From positions 1-64,000 of the forward strand of contig CACDOH010000001.1 of the NCBI GenBank assembly GCA_902554325.1: a stretch of 64,000 nucleotides of DNA. Reading direction: 5' to 3'. Positions 60,207 to 64,000 of this stretch are shown here, piece by piece. Made by a program: the position numbers and the translations under genes. A model generated the notes under the pieces. The model was not told the origin of the DNA and did not search any database. It worked only from the letters and a program-made list of their open reading frames with translations. The DNA comes from an uncultured Pelagibacteraceae bacterium. Its GTDB lineage: Bacteria > Pseudomonadota > Alphaproteobacteria > Pelagibacterales > AG-422-B15. Every line of letters begins with the position of its first letter. The stretch's first letter is position 1.

Positions 60207-61349
60207 ATGAGTCAAAATCCATCTATATCATCATTGAAACGTAATGGAAAATCAATACTAGTTGATTGGAGCGATGGTGAACAAAGTAAATTTAATTTTT
60301 TATGGCTGAGAGATAATTGTCCATCAGAAGTTCATCCAACCGCAAGAGAGAGAACTTTCAACCTTTTAACGGTTACAGATGATATTCACCCAAAGTCTTA
60401 TAAGATAAATGATAAAGGGGCGCTTGAGATTGAATGGAGTGAAGGTGATCATATAAGCTACTATGATAGCGATTGGCTAAGACATAATTGCTACACACTT
60501 AAAAGTAAAAAAACATATATTTCGCCATATTTTCTATGGGATCATAGTATAGAATCTAATTTTGAAGACATTCAAATAGACTATAAAGAAATTATTAGTG
60601 GAGATGATGGAATTAAAAAGTGGCTTGAGCAGCTTCACTACAAAGGTATTTCTATTGTTAAAAATGCACCTACGGATAAGGAATCTGGTTTTGATGTAAT
60701 TGCTAATATTAGTCACCATAGAGAAACATTTTTTAAAACACCTTTTGAAGTTATTGATATTCCTAATCCTAACAATTCTGCTTATACCGCAGCTGCATTA
60801 AGGAACCATTTAGATCTTCCATACTATGAAATAGCACCAGGATATCAATTTTTGCATTGCTTGATCAACAATGCTTCTGGAGGCGAGTCTGTCGCAGTAG
60901 ATGGATTCAAAGTTGCTAGTTACATGAAAGCAAATTATACAGAATATTTCGAAACTCTCTTGGAGACGCCTGTTAAATTTGTAAATAGAGATTATACTTC
61001 AAATGCTATAAGGGTAATGCATAAACCTCTATTTTCTCTAGATCATAATAATGATTTTAACGACATAAGGTTTAGTGTTGCCTATATGGGAGTTATGGAC
61101 TGTGACCCCAACCAAATGGATAAGTTTTACGAAGCTTACCGAAAACTAATCGCTTTACTTCACGATCCTAAATTTGAAATAAATTTCAGACTTAAAGCTG
61201 GGGATATATTCAGCTTTAATAATAGACGGGTACTTCACGGTCGAAAAGAATACGATGCTAATTCTGGTGAGAGACACTTGCAGGGATATTATATTGATAG
61301 AGATGAAATAATAGGAAGGCTTAATTTTCTAAATAAAATTAATCCTTAG
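60207..61349 (+). CDS. Gamma-butyrobetaine hydroxylase
   Basis: A 380-residue 2OG/Fe(II) oxygenase aligning with human BBOX1 in its landmarks. The DUF971 domain (LWLRDNCPSEVHP) is followed by the catalytic domain with H201-x-D203 (NHLDLPYYEIAPGYQFLHC), distal H344 (RRVLHGRKEYD) and 2OG arginine R356 (GERHLQGYY). It makes L-carnitine from gamma-butyrobetaine, the substrate of the preceding dehydrogenase. Of the usual zinc cysteines only C38 remains, with H43 nearby as a possible substitute. It starts 3 nt after the dehydrogenase and converges on proV with an 11-nt overlap. Confidence 0.85.
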   Translation: MSQNPSISSLKRNGKSILVDWSDGEQSKFNFLWLRDNCPSEVHPTARERTFNLLTVTDDIHPKSYKINDKGALEIEWSEGDHISYYDSDWLRHNCYTLKSKKTYISPYFLWDHSIESNFEDIQIDYKEIISGDDGIKKWLEQLHYKGISIVKNAPTDKESGFDVIANISHHRETFFKTPFEVIDIPNPNNSAYTAAALRNHLDLPYYEIAPGYQFLHCLINNASGGESVAVDGFKVASYMKANYTEYFETLLETPVKFVNRDYTSNAIRVMHKPLFSLDHNNDFNDIRFSVAYMGVMDCDPNQMDKFYEAYRKLIALLHDPKFEINFRLKAGDIFSFNNRRVLHGRKEYDANSGERHLQGYYIDRDEIIGRLNFLNKINP

Positions 61350-62364
61350 ATTTTCTTAAGATTTCAGCAATATTATTCTTGGAAATTACACCAACAAAAT
61401 TCTTTTCACTATCAACGACATTAAGACCCGACTCACTTTCTAGCATAGTTGGTAGACAGTTTTCTATACTTTCATCGATCATTACCGATGGATTAGACTC
61501 ATTCTTATTTCCATCCGCGTTCATTATAGATCCAATTTTCAAAACTTTAATTCGATTCACATCTTTAACAAAATTAGAAACATAATCATCAGCGGGATTG
61601 AGTAGTATTTCTTCGGCGTTACCATCTTGAACAAGTTTACCACCATTTAGGATAGCAATTCTATCTCCTAATTTAAGAGCCTCATCTAAATCATGAGTTA
61701 TAAAAATAATTGTTTTTTTTAGATTTTTTTGCAAATCTAGAAGCTGGTCTTGCATATCAGTCCTTATAAGTGGGTCTAGTGCGCTAAATGCTTCATCCAT
61801 TAATAAGATATCAGGATCTATAGCAAGTGCTCGAGCCAGCCCAACTCTTTGTTGCATGCCACCGGATAATTGATTTGGAAATTTATTTTCAAATCCTGTG
61901 AGTCCTACTTTTTCAATCCAATACATTGCTTTATCCTTTGACTCAGATTTGTCTAAATTTTTTATACTTAGTCCAAATTGAACATTGTCCAATATGTTAT
62001 GATGGGGAAAAAGAGCAAATCTCTGGAATACCATTCCCGTTTTATTTCTTCTAAACTCAAGTAAATCTGATTTATTCAGTTTAGTTATATCTTCTCCATC
62101 AACCAATACCGTTCCTTCTGTTGGTTCTATCAAGCGATTAATATGACGAATAAGAGTCGATTTTCCTGAACCAGATAAACCCATTACAACTTGAATAGAC
62201 TGTTCATTTATATCAAGATTTATATCGTCCAGTCCCAATACATGATTGTATTTCGCGAGGAGTTCATCTTTATCAATCCCACCTTTTACTTTATTAGTGT
62301 ACTCTCTTGCCCTAGGTCCAAATATTTTATACAAATTTTCAATTTTGATTTTAATTTCACTCAT
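61339..62364 (-). CDS. proV: Quaternary-amine ABC transporter ATP-binding protein (ProV-like)
   Basis: A roughly 341-residue ATPase. Walker A is VVMGLSGSGKSTLIRH, the signature LSGGMQQRVGLARALA, Walker B ILLMDEAFSALDP, and the H-loop ITHDLDEAL. It ends in a CBS-type region (IGSIMNADGN, NFVGVISKNNIAEIL), which in ProV/OpuA senses ionic strength. The ATG at 62364 overlaps the permease stop by 8 nt; a longer frame to 62421 runs into the permease gene. The likely cargo is glycine betaine, carnitine or butyrobetaine, given the neighbours. Confidence 0.93.
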   Translation of the reverse strand: MSEIKIKIENLYKIFGPRAREYTNKVKGGIDKDELLAKYNHVLGLDDINLDINEQSIQVVMGLSGSGKSTLIRHINRLIEPTEGTVLVDGEDITKLNKSDLLEFRRNKTGMVFQRFALFPHHNILDNVQFGLSIKNLDKSESKDKAMYWIEKVGLTGFENKFPNQLSGGMQQRVGLARALAIDPDILLMDEAFSALDPLIRTDMQDQLLDLQKNLKKTIIFITHDLDEALKLGDRIAILNGGKLVQDGNAEEILLNPADDYVSNFVKDVNRIKVLKIGSIMNADGNKNESNPSVMIDESIENCLPTMLESESGLNVVDSEKNFVGVISKNNIAEILRKSKD

Positions 62365-63253
62365 TTGCGCCTGCTCTATGCTGTTGCATTCTTTTCCCAT
62401 AAGATTGAGATACTCTATCAAAAATAATAGCCAGTGCTACGATGGCTAAACCATTAAGTAATCCCATCGTAAAGTATTGATTTGTTATTGCCTTTAAAAC
62501 TGGTTGGCCAAGGCCCTTAACACCAATCATTGAAGCGATAACAACCATGGCTAGTGCCATCATGATTGTTTGGTTAATCCCAGCAAAAATTGTGGGCAAG
62601 GCTAAAGGGAGCTGTACTCGAAATAATTTTTGCATTCTGTTAGCCCCAAAAGCGTCAGCCGCTTCTAAGACCTCTTTATTGACTTCTCTTATTCCTAAGT
62701 CAGTGAGTCTAATCACTGGAGGTATGGCATAAATTATTACAGCCAATAAACCGGGAATTTTTCCAATACCAAGTAACATAACAACAGGAATGAGGTAAAC
62801 AAAGCTAGGCATAGTTTGCATGACATCCAAGATGGGGGTAATCATTGCTCTCGCTCTATCGCTACCAGACATAAGGATACCAACAGGAATTCCGAATCCA
62901 ATGGTCAGTGCAGTACAAACACCAATTATACTCACAGTAGACATAGTATCATCCCACATTCCAAAATATCCTATGAACAAAAATGCAAATAATGATCCAA
63001 TAGTTAGATAAATACTTCTACTTCCTAGGTATACCAAGCCAAGTAAAGCAAGTATTACAAGTGGCCATGGTGAATTATGAAGAAGCTTTTCAAACCAAAC
63101 TAAGAAATAAAGAACTGGATCAAAAACAGCTTCAATAGCATCTCCATATTTTGCAGAAAAATTCCGATAAGCGCCATCAACTGACTTTTTAAAAAGTCGA
63201 AGATTTTCTGCGCTCATTTCAGGGAATGCAGTAAAAAATTCTATTAAGTTCAT
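62357..63253 (-). CDS. proW: Quaternary-amine ABC transporter permease (ProW-like)
   Basis: A 298-residue inner-membrane permease with about seven helices. The conserved permease block is ALTIGFGIPVGILMSGSDRARAMITPILDVMQTMPSFVYLIPVVMLLGIG, and the EAA ATPase-contact loop is EAADAFGANRMQKLFRVQLPLALP. The start at 63253 lies 3 nt beyond the T-tract of an intrinsic-terminator-like hairpin and has no visible Shine-Dalgarno, so its expression should be below that of proX. Confidence 0.94.
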   Translation of the reverse strand: MNLIEFFTAFPEMSAENLRLFKKSVDGAYRNFSAKYGDAIEAVFDPVLYFLVWFEKLLHNSPWPLVILALLGLVYLGSRSIYLTIGSLFAFLFIGYFGMWDDTMSTVSIIGVCTALTIGFGIPVGILMSGSDRARAMITPILDVMQTMPSFVYLIPVVMLLGIGKIPGLLAVIIYAIPPVIRLTDLGIREVNKEVLEAADAFGANRMQKLFRVQLPLALPTIFAGINQTIMMALAMVVIASMIGVKGLGQPVLKAITNQYFTMGLLNGLAIVALAIIFDRVSQSYGKRMQQHRAGANE

Positions 63254-63256
63254 CTT

Positions 63257-63291
63257 AAAAAAAAAGCGGGCTAAAAAGAATTTAGCCCGCT
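63257..63291 (-). terminator. Intrinsic terminator or attenuator between proX and proW
   Basis: On the minus strand the arms AGCGGGCTAAA and TTTAGCCCGCT form a perfect 11-bp GC-rich stem with a five-base loop, followed directly by a T-tract (63264-63257). It begins 12 nt after the proX stop and ends just before the proW start. Such hairpins between a binding-protein gene and its permease gene lower downstream transcription and stabilise the upstream mRNA. Confidence 0.85.
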
Positions 63292-63302
63292 GTTATCAGC
63301 TG

Positions 63303-64000
63303 TTATATAGCTGCTTCTATTTGTTTACGTGTATCAGCATCAACCCAATCGTGCCACTCACTATAATTTTTTAAGAAGTATAGTGCAGCATCCTCACCTG
63401 AGGCTTGCTGATCAGCCATCCAAGCTAACACTTCGTTAACAGTTGTGTTAGGCAATGCTCGTTTCTCCATGTAATCCATGGCGCCACTACCCGCTTGATT
63501 TTTAAAGCGATCTGTTACGTAAGTGAAGACTTCGGATAAGACCCAAGAATTCTTTTTTGGATCGGCACAATCTTGAGATGTGCAATTAGCCCATTCATCG
63601 GCATCAAACGGAACTCCAAAATCTAGTCTTTTCATTGGATACTTTCCAAGAATTGCTGTTGGGGCCCAGTAATATCCCATCCAACCTTGTTTTTTATTAT
63701 ACGCTTCTGCGATTGAGCCATCTAAACCAGCTCCAGAACCAGGGTCAACAAGTCTAAAACCTTTCGACTCAGCGTCAAACGCCTTAAATAAATTGCCAGT
63801 GCTTATTTGACAGTTCCAACCCGACGGACAAGTGTGAAGGGCTCCATCACCACCTTCAGGGTGTGGGAATAAATCTGGTCTAGCAAGCGCGTCCTCAACT
63901 GTTTGAATATCAGGATTTGCGTCAGCTAAATATTGTGGAATCCACCAGCCTTCTTCACCATAACTTGAAAGAACCATAGCGCCATAATGAAGCTTGCCTT
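63303..64000 (-). CDS. proX: Quaternary-amine ABC transporter substrate-binding protein (ProX/OpuAC-like), 5' partial
   Basis: The C-terminal 230 or so residues of an OpuAC-type periplasmic binding protein; the frame is open to the window edge (GKLHYGAMVLSSYGEEGWW), so the start and signal peptide lie outside. Landmarks are EEGWWIPQYLADANPD, two close cysteine pairs (CPSGWNC and CTSQDC) that could form disulfides, and QGWMGYYWAPTAILGKY, rich in the aromatics that cage quaternary ammonium groups. It is first of proX-proW-proV. Confidence 0.92.
   Translation of the reverse strand, partial: GKLHYGAMVLSSYGEEGWWIPQYLADANPDIQTVEDALARPDLFPHPEGGDGALHTCPSGWNCQISTGNLFKAFDAESKGFRLVDPGSGAGLDGSIAEAYNKKQGWMGYYWAPTAILGKYPMKRLDFGVPFDADEWANCTSQDCADPKKNSWVLSEVFTYVTDRFKNQAGSGAMDYMEKRALPNTTVNEVLAWMADQQASGEDAALYFLKNYSEWHDWVDADTRKQIEAAI

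Overview
The window reads as a continuous, gene-dense stretch of chromosome from an AT-rich, streamlined alphaproteobacterium, most likely a free-living marine one. The lineage call rests on gene orders typical of Alphaproteobacteria: mutY / DUF721 / dsbA / smc; atpI-atpB-atpE-atpF'-atpF; thrB-rnhA-peroxiredoxin; coxB-coxA-ctaB-ctaG-coxC-surf1-thrC; deacetylase-xseB-ispA; and a CcrM-type GANTC methyltransferase. Low GC, gene overlaps of 1-20 nt, a short SMC and very little intergenic DNA fit a SAR11/HIMB59/AEGEAN-169-like genome, but the sequence alone does not fix the clade. I see no phage genes, insertion sequences, CRISPR arrays or rRNA genes. No gene-free stretch reaches 300 bases; the longest gap (39391-39597) holds tRNA-Leu and the nadA leader.

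Layout. 1-3156: partial MaoC-like hydratase, EEP-family hydrolase, fluoride channel, AhpD-like protein, tRNA-Gln, ispE. 3162-7885: TPR protein, ETF-quinone oxidoreductase, uracil-DNA glycosylase, RNase HII. 7905-13933: ccrM with a GANTC-rich promoter, mutY, DUF721 protein, DsbA-like protein, smc. 13934-18795: F0 part of ATP synthase, thrB, rnhA, peroxiredoxin, acetyltransferase. 18796-25782: thrC and the aa3 cytochrome c oxidase operon, including an unannotated 35-residue membrane peptide, with a RegA/PrrA-like box upstream of coxB. 25920-33380: tldD, then a gamma-carbonic-anhydrase / GMC dehydrogenase / Ntn acylase / acyl-CoA ligase operon. 33449-39508: redoxin, two glycosyltransferases, mnmA, a CysQ-like phosphatase, a dihydroorotase-like protein, tRNA-Met and tRNA-Leu. 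39598-51131: nadABC, glyS (alpha2 type), an S49 protease, isoprenoid genes, aroC, xseB, deacetylase, tsaC, a 2OG oxygenase, tRNA-Arg. 51156-53235: small proteins and a KAS III-like enzyme. 53232-64000: a quaternary-amine catabolic island.

The island is the most notable part. A leftward operon (aldehyde dehydrogenase, acetoacetyl-CoA synthetase, a GBBH-like oxygenase and an HD-domain protein) faces a rightward operon (BKACE, L-carnitine dehydrogenase, gamma-butyrobetaine hydroxylase). The rightward operon converges on a ProV-ProW-ProX type transporter. The GBBH-like/HD pair matches TmpA/TmpB, which turn 2-(trimethylammonio)ethylphosphonate into glycine betaine plus phosphate. The other enzymes would take gamma-butyrobetaine through carnitine and dehydrocarnitine to betainyl-CoA and acetoacetate, and the synthetase would recover acetoacetate as acetoacetyl-CoA. 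Both routes converge on glycine betaine, so the locus looks like a carbon, nitrogen and phosphorus scavenging module for trimethylammonium compounds.

Two organisational patterns run through the window. Convergent genes meet with almost no space, often sharing a 4-nt interlocked pair of stop codons. Several divergent genes start only a few bases apart, so leaderless transcripts are likely.
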